Below, piece after piece: positions 41,809 through 50,555 of a stretch of 64,000 nt of DNA (its first letter is position 1; every line of letters begins with the position of its first letter). The notes beneath the pieces are model-generated. The model had not been told where the DNA came from. It made no database searches and saw nothing but the letters and a program-made list of their open reading frames with translations. The DNA comes from Salinibacterium sp. ZJ450 (GTDB lineage: Bacteria; Actinomycetota; Actinomycetes; Actinomycetales; Microbacteriaceae), in the NCBI RefSeq assembly GCF_011751885.2, contig NZ_CP061771.1, positions 2,294,001-2,358,000 of the forward strand, read 5' to 3'. The translations under genes were made by a program, and so were the position numbers.

Positions 41809-43409
41809 CGCAGCGGCTCCGACACAGGCTCTCGCAGCGGCTCCGGCAGCGGCGTGGTGCTGACGTCACCGCGCAACCGCTTCACCACGAGTTCGGCGCT
41901 GATCAGGCACATCGGCAGTCCGATTCCGGGCACCGTGCTGGAGCCGGCGTAGAGCAAACCCTGCACCTTGGAGGACACGTTCTTGCCCCGCAGGAACGCG
42001 CTCTGCTTCAGCACGTGTGCCGGCCCGAGGGCGCTGCCCTTCCACGAGTTGAGGGTATCGGCGAAGTCGGCGGGACCTACCGTCTTCCTGACCACGATGC
42101 GGTCGGCGAGGTCCGGGATGCCGGCCCACTCGCTGATCTGTCGGATGGCGTCATCCGCAACCTTCTCGACCGCGTCGTCACCGGTACCGGCCACCCCGCC
42201 GCCGCCGATGGATGGGTCGGCGGGCAGCGGCACCAGCACGAACAGGTTCTCGTCGCCGTCGGGCGCGACCGAGTCGTCGGTGGCTCCCGGCCTGCAGACA
42301 TAGATCGACGCGGGTGTCGGGATCGACGGGGTGTCGCTGAAGATGCGGCCGAAGTTGTCGCGCCAGTCGTCGGTGAAGAACAGGCTGTGGTGCGCGAGCT
42401 CCGGGATGTGGCCGCGCACCCCGAGCATCACCAGCACCGCACCGGGACCGGCGACCCGGGTGTTCCACCACGACTCCGGGTAGCTCTGGTGCTCGGGCTG
42501 CAGCAACTGCGTCTCGGTGTGGTGCAGGTCCGCCGCCGACACCACGATGTCGGCGGCGATGTGCTGCTCGATCCCTACCGCATCCACGTACCGCACGCCG
42601 CTGGCCCGCACGCCGCTGGGCTTCTCATCCGTGCTCTCGACCGTGATGGCGGTGACCGTGGCGTCGGTGACGATCTGAACGCCTTCGCCCTCGGCCAGCC
42701 GGGCAATGCTGGCGATCACCTCGGTGAAGCCGCCGAGCGGGTAGTAGACGCCGTCTTCGAAGTCGAGATGGCTCATCAGGTGGTACATGCTCGGAGTGGC
42801 ATATGGCGAGGAGCCGAGGAACACCGCCGGGTAGCCGAGCACCTGGCGGATGCGGTGATCCGAAACATAGCGGCCGATGAAACGGTCAAGGGGCTGCAGC
42901 AACAGGCGGGCGAGGCGGCCGCTGCGGCGCAGCACGTCGCGGGTCAGCAACGGCCGGTATGAAGCGAAGGTGCCATAGAGGAAGCGACTGGTCGCCATCC
43001 GGTAGGTGTCCTTGGCAGAGGCCAGGTAGCGCGCGATCGCGGCCCGCGAGCCGGGTTCGATCAGTTCGAACGCGGCGAGCGTGCGTTCGCGATCGGCGTG
43101 GATGTCGAGGCTGTCGTCATGCTTCTCGAAGAACACGCGGTAACCCGGGTCCAGCCTGCGCAGCTCAAGCTGCTCGGCGGCGGAGGTGCCGAGCAGCTTG
43201 AAGAAGTGGTCGAACACCTCCGGCATCAGGTACCAGGACGGTCCGGTGTCGAATCGGAACCCGGCGTGCTCCCAGCTGCCCGCGCGGCCACCCACCTCAG
43301 GCTGCGCCTCGAGCAGCGTCACCTGGTAGCCCTCGCGGCCGAGTAGCGCCGCGGTGGCAAGCCCGGCAATGCCGCCGCCGATCACGACCGCGGTTGTGGC
43401 ACCGGTCAT
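41805..43409 (-). CDS. crtI: phytoene desaturase
   Basis: A 534-residue FAD-dependent desaturase that converts phytoene to lycopene in four steps. The FAD-binding turn is VVIGGGIAGLATAALLGREG (residues 8-27), followed by GGRAGSWEHAGFRFDTGPSW (about 40-59), and the C-terminus has LLYAGSSTVPGIGLPMCLIS (about 495-514), the bacterial CrtI signature. Start chosen at the ATG that overlaps the crtB stop by four bases. The C-terminus ends with the repeated PLPEPLREPVSEPLR. Confidence 0.94.
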   Translation of the reverse strand: MTGATTAVVIGGGIAGLATAALLGREGYQVTLLEAQPEVGGRAGSWEHAGFRFDTGPSWYLMPEVFDHFFKLLGTSAAEQLELRRLDPGYRVFFEKHDDSLDIHADRERTLAAFELIEPGSRAAIARYLASAKDTYRMATSRFLYGTFASYRPLLTRDVLRRSGRLARLLLQPLDRFIGRYVSDHRIRQVLGYPAVFLGSSPYATPSMYHLMSHLDFEDGVYYPLGGFTEVIASIARLAEGEGVQIVTDATVTAITVESTDEKPSGVRASGVRYVDAVGIEQHIAADIVVSAADLHHTETQLLQPEHQSYPESWWNTRVAGPGAVLVMLGVRGHIPELAHHSLFFTDDWRDNFGRIFSDTPSIPTPASIYVCRPGATDDSVAPDGDENLFVLVPLPADPSIGGGGVAGTGDDAVEKVADDAIRQISEWAGIPDLADRIVVRKTVGPADFADTLNSWKGSALGPAHVLKQSAFLRGKNVSSKVQGLLYAGSSTVPGIGLPMCLISAELVVKRLRGDVSTTPLPEPLREPVSEPLR

Positions 43410-44299
43410 GATTCGAGCCCCCGAACCTGACGGGCAGACATCGACCGCAGCAGGATGCCGAGCTTCACCGCGGTCGGAACGCTGACCCTGGTACGCAACA
43501 GATCGGATGCCGGGGTAGCACGCACCCGCCCGGTGAGCACGGAGAACAGTGCGTGCGCGGCGACAATGGCCCGGCGGCATCCGGGCGGCAGTTGCGGGAT
43601 CACGGCCCGGGCGGCCGCGAGATCCTGCTCGATGTCGGCCACGAGCGCAAGCTTCTGTTCCTCGGTGAAATGGCCGGGGTCGATGTCGGGAAAGTAGCGG
43701 CGGCCGAGGGTGCCGAAATCGTCGGCGAGGTCGCGCAGGAAGTTGATCTTCTGGAAGGCCGCCCCGAGCCGGCGGGCGCCATGCTCCAACTGGTGCCGCT
43801 CGGCGGCGGGGACGGTCTCACCGGCGAGGAACACGCGCAGGCACATCAGCCCGACCACTTCGGCTGACCCGTAGATGTAGTCGCGCAGTTCCTGCTCGGT
43901 GAACGCGACGGGGCTGAGGTCGCGGCGCATCGAGGAGAAGAACGGGGCGGTGAGATCGCTACCGATCCCCGTCTCGCGGGCGGTCTGGGCGAACGAGTGC
44001 ACCACCAGGTTGGCGCTGTAGCCGAGCCGGATGGCCCGCTCGGTCTCGACCTCGAGCGCATCGAGCAACTCACGCTGGGCGGCGACATCGAGCCCGGCCT
44101 GCTCGGCGGAGCCATCCACGATCTCGTCGGCGACCCGCACCAGAGCGTAAATGTTCTCGACGTGCGGGCGCACCGACGGGGCGAGCAGCCTCGTCGCCAG
44201 GCCGAACGACGTGGAGTACGCGCCGATCACCCGTGCGGCACTGTCGTGCGCGGCACGCGAATAGAGCGCGAGCCCGGTGGCCTGCGGCCGGCTCACCAT
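43406..44299 (-). CDS. crtB: phytoene synthase
   Basis: A 297-residue squalene/phytoene synthase family enzyme that joins two GGPP molecules. Motifs: YALVRVADEIVDG (about residues 51-63, aspartate-rich 1), YIYGSAEVVGLMCLRVF (about 143-159) and QKINFLRDLADDFGTLGRRYFP (second aspartate motif, about 183-204). Overlaps crtE by seven bases; a GTG one codon later would give the classic four-base overlap. Confidence 0.94.
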   Translation of the reverse strand: MVSRPQATGLALYSRAAHDSAARVIGAYSTSFGLATRLLAPSVRPHVENIYALVRVADEIVDGSAEQAGLDVAAQRELLDALEVETERAIRLGYSANLVVHSFAQTARETGIGSDLTAPFFSSMRRDLSPVAFTEQELRDYIYGSAEVVGLMCLRVFLAGETVPAAERHQLEHGARRLGAAFQKINFLRDLADDFGTLGRRYFPDIDPGHFTEEQKLALVADIEQDLAAARAVIPQLPPGCRRAIVAAHALFSVLTGRVRATPASDLLRTRVSVPTAVKLGILLRSMSARQVRGLES

Positions 44300-45360
44300 T
44301 CGCGCTCCACGCAGCGTCGCACCACGTCGGCGAGATCGGCGCGCAGGTGATCGGGCAGCGCCGACTCGGCGAGCACCTGGGTGGCGCGGTCCGCCTGATC
44401 GGCAATCACCGACTCAACGAACCGCCGGGCACCGCTCGCCTCCAGCGCAGCTCGCAGATCCGCGGCATCCGCCTCGGACATATCGGGGCGTCCGAACAGC
44501 GGCGCCACGCGCTGCCACGCCTCGGTGGTGCTGGCGTAACCGACCAGCAGAGTCTGTTTGCCCTCGCGCAGGTCGCTGAGCGTGCTCTTGCCAGTCAGTT
44601 CTTCGACGCCGAACACGCCGAGCACGTCGTCGCGCAACTGGAAGGCCACGCCCACGTGCCGGCCGAACTCGCGCAACGACCGCACGTCGGCGTCGGTCGC
44701 CCCAGCGAGCACCGCTCCCCCGACCAGCGGTGCGATGAACGAGTAGCTGGCGGTCTTGTTCTCGATCATGGCGAGGATGTCGGCGGTGCCCGGGCGCACG
44801 ATCCGGCTGGCGAAAGACACGTCGGCGTGCTGGCCGGCGGTCACAGTGAAGACCGCCTCGTCGAACACGTCGAGCACAGCCATCCGTCGATCGTTGTCGG
44901 TGTCAAGGGCCGCGATCAGCCTCTGCGCGGCGTGGATCAGCAGGTCGCCGGCGAGGATCGCGGATGCCTCACCCCAGACCGATGCGGCGGCGCCATCCAC
45001 TCCGTGCTCGAGCGCGTCGGCGGTGAACACCCCGGCGACGTTCGGGCTGCCGCGGCGCACCAGGTCACGGTCGATCACGTCGTCGTGCATGAGCAGCGCG
45101 GTGTGCAGCAGTTCGAAGGCGCTGGCCGCGGCGAGCGCCGCATCAATGTCGGTGCCGCCCAGAGCACGGTACACGGTGATCACGAGCGCCGGACGCAGTT
45201 TCTTGCCGCCCACGCTCGCGTCGCGGGCCGCCTGCCACAGGCGCTGGTACTCGGGCCCGTGTGCGGCGGCCTTGCGAATCTGGTCGTCGAAGAATTTCTG
45301 CAGGCGAACCCCGACGGCGCTGGCACCGTCGAGTTCGCGGGTGGGAGTCGTCGTGCTCAT
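44293..45360 (-). CDS. crtE: geranylgeranyl diphosphate synthase
   Basis: A 355-residue trans-isoprenyl diphosphate synthase. First aspartate-rich motif LLMHDDVIDRD (about residues 93-103), second FQLRDDVLGVFG (about 242-253), with GGKKLRPALVI near 51-61. It supplies GGPP to CrtB. Start ATG at 45360 overlaps the idi stop by four bases; the frame remains open upstream inside idi but without similarity. Confidence 0.93.
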   Translation of the reverse strand: MSTTTPTRELDGASAVGVRLQKFFDDQIRKAAAHGPEYQRLWQAARDASVGGKKLRPALVITVYRALGGTDIDAALAAASAFELLHTALLMHDDVIDRDLVRRGSPNVAGVFTADALEHGVDGAAASVWGEASAILAGDLLIHAAQRLIAALDTDNDRRMAVLDVFDEAVFTVTAGQHADVSFASRIVRPGTADILAMIENKTASYSFIAPLVGGAVLAGATDADVRSLREFGRHVGVAFQLRDDVLGVFGVEELTGKSTLSDLREGKQTLLVGYASTTEAWQRVAPLFGRPDMSEADAADLRAALEASGARRFVESVIADQADRATQVLAESALPDHLRADLADVVRRCVEREW

Positions 45361-45968
45361 GGCTGAGACAGTCCCGTGTTCAGGTAGTCGCCGTCGCTGG
45401 CCTGCGGGCTGCCGCCGAGCAGCGACAGCAGCTGCGCCTGCATGACCAGCCACGGGCTGAACGCCCAGGGCGTCAACCGGATCGACGCGCCGAGCGCCGA
45501 CGGAATCACCCAGGCGAAGTCCATCACCTCGTGCGGGTGCGGGACAGGAACATCGTCGGTGTGGGCGACATAGACCGGGCAGATCTCGTTCTCGACGATG
45601 CCGGATGCGTCGGTGGCGCGGTAGCGGAAGAGCGGTAGTTCGAGCTGCACATCGCTGATTCGGATCCCGAGCTCGTAGGCGGCACGGCGGTGCACGGCCG
45701 ACATCACGGGTTCGGCAGGCTGCGGATGTCCGCAGAACGAGTTGGTCCAGACGCCCGGCCAGGTGGCCTTGCCGAGCGCGCGGCGGGTGACGAGCATGCG
45801 GCCGGAGGAATCCAGCACGTGGCAGGAAAACGCAAGGTGAAGCGCGGTATCCACCCCGTGAACACTGGACTTCGGAGCCGTGCCGACGGCGGCACCGGTT
45901 CCATCGAGCAGCACTACGGCGTCGCCGATTGCGTTGCCTATTACCTTGTCGCTGGTGTCGAGTGTCAT
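45357..45968 (-). CDS. idi: isopentenyl-diphosphate delta-isomerase (type 1)
   Basis: A 203-residue Nudix-fold isomerase that interconverts IPP and DMAPP. Active-site marks are the cysteine motif TNSFCGHPQP (about residues 75-84, C79), the Nudix-like RRAAYELGI (about 94-102) and the glutamate motif ENEICPVYVA (about 125-134). First gene of the carotenoid operon. GGAGATAGCT before the ATG gives an SD site. Confidence 0.94.
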   Translation of the reverse strand: MTLDTSDKVIGNAIGDAVVLLDGTGAAVGTAPKSSVHGVDTALHLAFSCHVLDSSGRMLVTRRALGKATWPGVWTNSFCGHPQPAEPVMSAVHRRAAYELGIRISDVQLELPLFRYRATDASGIVENEICPVYVAHTDDVPVPHPHEVMDFAWVIPSALGASIRLTPWAFSPWLVMQAQLLSLLGGSPQASDGDYLNTGLSQP

Positions 45969-45980
45969 AGCTATCTCCGC

Positions 45981-46010
45981 TTATTACTAGCCAAACTAGA
46001 AAGTAGATTA
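45981..46010. promoter_or_regulatory. AT-rich operator candidate between idi and the marR gene
   Basis: CTAG-N5-CTAG (45987-45999) sits in a run of similar half-sites (TTACTAG, AAACTAG, AAAGTAG, ATTAGC). The 75-base gap between divergent starts is by far the most AT-rich stretch nearby. A MarR dimer site overlapping the idi promoter is the natural reading. Confidence 0.5.
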
Positions 46011-46031
46011 GCATGAATTATCTCAAGCGGA

Positions 46032-46037
46032 TAGGCT
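46032..46037 (+). promoter_or_regulatory. putative -10 box of the marR gene
   Basis: TAGGCT, six bases before the ATG at 46044. Confidence 0.45.
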
Positions 46038-46043
46038 GCGGGT

Positions 46044-46610
46044 ATGGACAAAGACGGGCGAGCTCGGGGCATAGCCGGCTCTATGCACGACCCGCGCGTC
46101 ACCGATCCGGGTCAGCAGTTGGTGCATCGAGCAGGGATCGACGACGCCGCGATGGACCAGATCGTTCGGGTGATGGATGCCGTGCGTGACTGGCGTCAGG
46201 CCGAGCAGCGGATGAGCGAGGCATCCCGCAAGTTCATGAAGCTGAACGAGACCGACATGCGGGCGATCCGGTTCCTGATCGCCGCGAAGAATCAGGGCAT
46301 GGTCGCGACACCAGGCGCCCTCACCGAGCACCTCGGAATTTCCAGCGCCTCAACGACCAAGCTGCTTGACCGGCTGGAGCGCGGCGGCCACATCACGCGG
46401 GCACCGCACGCGACCGACCGTCGAGCGCTGGCCATCTCCGTGACCGAGCACACCCACGTCATCGCCAGGGAAACGGTGGGACGCCAGCACGCGCGGCGCT
46501 TCGACGCCGCCGCCCGCCTCAGCCCGGATGAGCGCGAGGTGGTCATCCGTTTCCTGAATGATCTGAGCGCCACCGAGTTCGGCGAGAACGACGCTCGCGG
46601 CAGCGACTAA
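46044..46610 (+). CDS. MarR-family regulator of the carotenoid operon (CrtR-like)
   Basis: A 188-residue winged-helix protein. The recognition region TPGALTEHLGISSASTTKLL with DRLERGGHITRAPHATDRRA (about residues 92-130) is typical of MarR. It is divergent from the idi-crtE operon, the position of the carotenoid regulator CrtR of Corynebacterium glutamicum, which responds to GGPP. The same role is likely here by position and family, not demonstrated. The 3' end overlaps the next convergent gene by four bases. Confidence 0.87.
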   Translation: MDKDGRARGIAGSMHDPRVTDPGQQLVHRAGIDDAAMDQIVRVMDAVRDWRQAEQRMSEASRKFMKLNETDMRAIRFLIAAKNQGMVATPGALTEHLGISSASTTKLLDRLERGGHITRAPHATDRRALAISVTEHTHVIARETVGRQHARRFDAAARLSPDEREVVIRFLNDLSATEFGENDARGSD

Positions 46611-47044
46611 CCGGGCAACCGCTCCCAGGAGGCGATGCCGCCCTCGACCGGGGTGAACAGCGGGTGCGGGTCGGGCTGATCCACCGCGGACCAGAGGCGC
46701 GCGACATCCGGACTCCGCTGCTCCAGCTTGCGGAGCAGGTGTGCCCACTCGTACTGCAGTTGCCCGGTCGGCACCGGCACGGCGATCGCGCTCGTCGGCG
46801 GGCACAGGATCTTCTCCCGAGCGAACCGGTAGCCGCGGGCGTCGGCCTCGTCGACGATCGCGGCAAGGTAGCAGCCGATCGCTGCCATCGGGTCAGGCGT
46901 GGCGCGGAAGCGTTCGAGCTGCGGATGCCGCGAATACCCACGGCCTGGGGCGTGCAGCACCGCCTGCGCGAGCAAGCCCTCCCGCCAGCAGGCGGTCAGC
47001 GCCTGCCGGTCGAAGTAACGGGGGTGCACCGACCACAATCTCAC
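46607..47044 (-). CDS. Pyr_excise (pyrimidine dimer glycosylase / endonuclease V) family protein
   Basis: A 145-residue protein with the pattern LWSVHPRYFDRQALTACWRE, LLAQAVLHAPGRGYSRHPQL and GQLQYEWAHLLRKL shared by the PF03013-type family. T4 endonuclease V of the same fold uses Thr2 as nucleophile; here residue 2 is Arg, so the lyase chemistry may differ or be absent. Annotation as a DNA repair enzyme therefore rests on family naming. GTG start with TACCGT six bases upstream. Confidence 0.72.
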   Translation of the reverse strand: MRLWSVHPRYFDRQALTACWREGLLAQAVLHAPGRGYSRHPQLERFRATPDPMAAIGCYLAAIVDEADARGYRFAREKILCPPTSAIAVPVPTGQLQYEWAHLLRKLEQRSPDVARLWSAVDQPDPHPLFTPVEGGIASWERLPG

Positions 47045-47050
47045 CCCGTA

Positions 47051-47056
47051 ACGGTA
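47051..47056 (-). promoter_or_regulatory. putative -10 box
   Basis: TACCGT on the minus strand, six bases before the GTG at 47044. Confidence 0.4.
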
Positions 47057-47091
47057 ACGCGCCGCTCGGCGACACCTGACCGCCGACCGAG

Positions 47092-48489
47092 TCACCGGAT
47101 ATAGCGGCGTCGCTCCGTGATCAGGGTACGGATGAGCAGTGCGACGAACACCGCCGTGCAAACCAGCGCTCCGATTGCCAGCGTCGCACTGATTCCGGCC
47201 CCGGTCGGGTGAAGATCCGGCGCCATGTTCGCCGCGAGCACGGCACCCGAGACCGCTGTACCGAACGAGCTGCCCACGGTGCGCAGAACCTGGTTGAAGC
47301 TCACCGAACTGCCCAGCTCTTCGATCGCCACGCTGCGGGCGATGAGCGCTGGCATGGCGGCATAGCTCGTTCCCACTCCCAAACCGAACACCAGCATCCC
47401 GATCAGGATTTCCCAGAGCTCAGTGTGGGCGAACCAGAGCAAGGTTCCGGATGCCGCCATCATGCCGGCGCCGATCGGCAGCAGCGTCGTGAGGCTGATT
47501 CGGCGGGACAGACGGCGCACGAGTCGGTTCGCACTGAAGCTGCCCACCGACAGCGGGAACATCACAAAACCGGCCCAAAACACGGGCAGCGCAATGCCGT
47601 AGCCGGTGGAAGCCGGGGCCTGCGCGATGAGGCTGGAAATCGAAAGCCCGATGTACAAGGCCGCGCCCAGCCCGATAGCCGCGCAATTGGCCAGTAGCAC
47701 TTCCCCGTTCCGGAGAACACGAAGGTTGATCAACGGATTCCGCTTCCGCAGTCCCGCCCGAACCCAGGCCGTCAGGACGACCGCCGCGAATACGAAGGTG
47801 CCGATGGTCCACGGTGAGCTCCATCCCCAGTTCGGGCCCTCACTGACACCGAGGAGCAGGGCGCCTAAGCCGAGACCGAGCAGACCCGCGCCCGTGTAGT
47901 CGAACGGCACTCGTGCCGCCTGCTCGTCGGGTCCCGCTGGCACGATGCGAAGGACCACAAGAATCGCCGTGACCACAAACAACGCGGCGAACCAGAACGC
48001 GAAGCGGAAGTCGAAGAGTCCCGCGATAATCCCAGTCAACGGGTAGCCGACCCCGAGCCCGGTCGCCACGGTCACTGACAGGCTTGATATGGAGAATTGC
48101 ACTTTGTCGGCCGCGACGTATCGCCGGGCGAGGGCGATCGTCACCGGAACGATCCCGTAGGTGAGTCCCTGAAGCGCCCGCCCCACTAGGAATACCGTGA
48201 AGTTCGGTGCCACTGCCGCCAGTATGGAGCCGACGAGGATGATCGACAGCGCCCACAGCAGGAGCCGCTTCTTGTGGGGTCCGTCGCTGAGCCGGCCCAT
48301 GACGGGAGTCGCGACCGCGCCGACCAACAGGTTGATAGTGAGCATCCACTGCGCCGTGCTGACCGAAACATCCATCTCGCGGGAGAGAGTGGGCACCAAC
48401 AACATGCCTAGCGAACTCACGATCGCGGTGGAGAGCGCCGCGTAGATCAGCGCCGGCACCAACCTCGAGCGTGGAGCCCGATCAGTCAA
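47092..48489 (-). CDS. MFS drug-efflux transporter (EmrB/QacA, DHA2 type)
   Basis: A 465-residue transporter with about fourteen membrane segments. QWMLTINLLVGAVATPVMGRLSD-type sequence (in two parts, about residues 47-69), the LLLWALSIILVGS helix and VGRALQGLTYGIVPVTIAL (motif of helix 4, about 102-120) identify the DHA2 group. It overlaps the upstream MarR gene by eight bases; the MarR protein should control it. Substrate unknown. Confidence 0.9.
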   Translation of the reverse strand: MTDRAPRSRLVPALIYAALSTAIVSSLGMLLVPTLSREMDVSVSTAQWMLTINLLVGAVATPVMGRLSDGPHKKRLLLWALSIILVGSILAAVAPNFTVFLVGRALQGLTYGIVPVTIALARRYVAADKVQFSISSLSVTVATGLGVGYPLTGIIAGLFDFRFAFWFAALFVVTAILVVLRIVPAGPDEQAARVPFDYTGAGLLGLGLGALLLGVSEGPNWGWSSPWTIGTFVFAAVVLTAWVRAGLRKRNPLINLRVLRNGEVLLANCAAIGLGAALYIGLSISSLIAQAPASTGYGIALPVFWAGFVMFPLSVGSFSANRLVRRLSRRISLTTLLPIGAGMMAASGTLLWFAHTELWEILIGMLVFGLGVGTSYAAMPALIARSVAIEELGSSVSFNQVLRTVGSSFGTAVSGAVLAANMAPDLHPTGAGISATLAIGALVCTAVFVALLIRTLITERRRYIR

Positions 48490-48904
48490 CGGATGCCTCA
48501 GATCCCAACTTCCGGAGGATGGGGATGACGGCCTTGAGTGCCGTCCGTTCGTCCGGCGTCAACCGCTCCGCGATTGCCTGGTCAAGCCACCCCTGAGCGG
48601 CCGCCAACTCCTGGGCAAGCTTCTGCCGGCCCACGTCGGTGAGCTCGATCCAGGTCCGGCGACGGTCCTCGGCGTCGGGTACCCGCACGACCAATCGCAG
48701 TCGTTCAAGTTCCCGCGCCGCGAGCGAGATGGCCTGGGGGCTGATGTGAACTACGGTGGCCAATTCCGATGTAGTCGCGCGCCCATGTTCCGCTAGATGC
48801 CGAAGCACGCCCACCTTGCCGGGGGAAAGCGTTCGTTCGAGAGTCAATCGTCTCAGCAGCGGGTGCAACGTCTCGAATAGTGCGCGGGTTATCTGGTCAG
48901 GCAT
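48482..48904 (-). CDS. MarR-family regulator of the efflux operon
   Basis: A 140-residue winged-helix protein: LSPGKVGVLRHLAEHGRATT, ATVVHISPQAISLAARELER and VVRVPDAEDRRRTWIELTD (the DxR wing). A perfect TATAAT lies six bases before the ATG and a perfect 10-bp inverted repeat lies just upstream. This points to a leaderless, self-repressed transcript. The frame is open for a long way upstream but only as a shadow of the SDR gene. Confidence 0.92.
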   Translation of the reverse strand: MPDQITRALFETLHPLLRRLTLERTLSPGKVGVLRHLAEHGRATTSELATVVHISPQAISLAARELERLRLVVRVPDAEDRRRTWIELTDVGRQKLAQELAAAQGWLDQAIAERLTPDERTALKAVIPILRKLGSEASVD

Positions 48905-48910
48905 CCCCCC

Positions 48911-48940
48911 ATTATACAAGTAGCTTGATAAAGCTACTTG
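48911..48940 (-). promoter_or_regulatory. promoter and operator of the marR-MFS operon
   Basis: On the minus strand, TATAAT (48911-48916) follows an inverted repeat CAAGTAGCTT (48917-48926) and AAGCTACTTG (48931-48940) with a GATA centre. The repeat fills the spacer between -10 and any -35, an ideal repressor position. Only six bases, GGGGGG, separate TATAAT from the ATG. Confidence 0.75.
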
Positions 48941-48948
48941 CGCATCTG

Positions 48949-50505
48949 TCACCCGGTAGCGGTAACGGTGGCGCGCTCCTGCTCGGTGGAGGGTTGATCG
49001 GTGACTGCCGCGCCGGCGTCCGGTGTGGCGACATGTTCGCCGCCGCGGCGCTCGGCCTCGGCGATGATGCGGTTCGCCATGCCGGTGAAAATGACGCCGT
49101 GGAAGGGCAGGATGCCGTACCAGTACAGCCGCCCGGCGAGGCCCTGCGGAAAGAACACCGCGCGCTGCCGGTAGCGGGCGCCGGTCGAGGTTGGGGCGGT
49201 TTCCAGCTCGAGCCAGGCGCGTCCCGGCATCCGCATCTCGGCACGCAGTCGCAGTGATCTGCCGCGTTCCAGCTGCTCCACGCGCCAGAAGTCGAGGGCG
49301 TCGCCGGTGTGCAACCGGTCGGCGTGGCGGCGTCCGCGCCGCAGTCCCACTCCCCCGAACAGCTTGTCTAACCAGCCGCGCAGCGCCCAGGCCAGCGGGA
49401 ACGAATACCAGCCGTTGCGGCCACCGATCCCCTCGATCACGCTCCACAGCTGGCCGACCGAGGCCGTCGTCTCGCGCTCCTTCAGGTCGGTGTACACGGT
49501 GTGCCCCGACCAGTCGGGGTCGCTCGGCAGCGGGTCGCTCGGCGCGCCGTGCACCGAGGCGTTCTGCCAGGTGGTCTCCACGTCGGCGTCCCGCACCTTG
49601 GCCAAGGCCAGTCGCACCGCCCGGCGGTAGCCGATCAGTCCTTCGGCCGGCCGGGGAATGTAGTCGTCGATGTCGCGCTCGCGCACCACGCAGTCGTACT
49701 GCAGCGACTCGATGATCGGCACCGCCAGCCTGCGCGGGATGGGCGTCACCAGGTTCACCCACTGCGAGGCGAGCCACGGCGTGAGCACCGGCAGCGCCGC
49801 GATCGGGCGTTGCGCGAGGCCGGCCTCGACGGCGTATCCGTTCATCATCTGGCCGTAGCGCAGCACGTCCGGCCCGCCGATGTCGAAGGTGCGATTCACC
49901 GAGGCGGGCAGGCCGGCTGCAGCGATCAGGTAGTACAGCACGTCGCGGATGGCGATCGGCTGCACCTTGTTGCGCACCCAGCGCGGCGCCGGCATGTACG
50001 GCAGCACGTCGGTCAGGTGCCGGATCATCTCGAACGACGCCGACCCGGATCCGATGATCACCCCCGCCTGCAGTGCCGCGGTGGGCACGCCGGAGGCGAG
50101 CAAGATCCGCCCCACCGCCGCGCGGGAGCGGAGGTGCCGTGACAGCTTCCTGCTGTCGGGATGCAGCCCGCCGAGGTAGACGATGCGGGACACCCCGGCA
50201 GCGGATGCCGCGGTGGCGATGTTGGTGGCGGCCGTGATCTCGAGTTGTTCGAAATCGCCCTGCGCCGCCAGCGAGTGCACCAGGTAGTAGATGACGTTGA
50301 CATCAACGGATGCCGCGGCCACGCCATCCGCGTCCTGCAGGTCGCCCTGCACGATCTCCACGTCGCCGGCCCACGGTACGTCGGTGAGCTTCTGCGGGGC
50401 CCGCACGATCACGCGCACGCGGTAGCCGGCCTCCAGCAGCCTCGGCACCAGTCGTCCGCCGACGTACCCCGTCGATCCGGTCACCAGAGCCAGCGCACCT
50501 GTCAT
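48949..50505 (-). CDS. SDR-family NAD(P)-binding protein fused to DUF2867
   Basis: A 518-residue two-domain protein. The N-terminal Rossmann fold starts LVTGSTGYVGGRLVPRLLEA (residues 7-26), with YYLVHSLA near 74-81 and VYLGGLHPDS near 110-119, which indicates an atypical extended SDR of the NmrA/YwnB type. From about residue 340 a DUF2867-type domain follows (SVIEGIGGRNGWYSFPLAW; FWRVEQLERGRSLRLRAEMR). Function unknown; related proteins are often called NAD(P)H-binding or polyketide-cyclase-like. TAGTGT is six bases before the ATG. Confidence 0.82.
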   Translation of the reverse strand: MTGALALVTGSTGYVGGRLVPRLLEAGYRVRVIVRAPQKLTDVPWAGDVEIVQGDLQDADGVAAASVDVNVIYYLVHSLAAQGDFEQLEITAATNIATAASAAGVSRIVYLGGLHPDSRKLSRHLRSRAAVGRILLASGVPTAALQAGVIIGSGSASFEMIRHLTDVLPYMPAPRWVRNKVQPIAIRDVLYYLIAAAGLPASVNRTFDIGGPDVLRYGQMMNGYAVEAGLAQRPIAALPVLTPWLASQWVNLVTPIPRRLAVPIIESLQYDCVVRERDIDDYIPRPAEGLIGYRRAVRLALAKVRDADVETTWQNASVHGAPSDPLPSDPDWSGHTVYTDLKERETTASVGQLWSVIEGIGGRNGWYSFPLAWALRGWLDKLFGGVGLRRGRRHADRLHTGDALDFWRVEQLERGRSLRLRAEMRMPGRAWLELETAPTSTGARYRQRAVFFPQGLAGRLYWYGILPFHGVIFTGMANRIIAEAERRGGEHVATPDAGAAVTDQPSTEQERATVTATG

Positions 50506-50511
50506 GGGGTG

Positions 50512-50517
50512 ACACTA
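50512..50517 (-). promoter_or_regulatory. putative -10 box of the SDR-DUF2867 gene
   Basis: TAGTGT on the minus strand, six bases before the ATG at 50505. Confidence 0.45.
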
Positions 50518-50555
50518 CGGGCTGTGGCCTCGCCCAGAGCGGATTCGGTGTGCCC

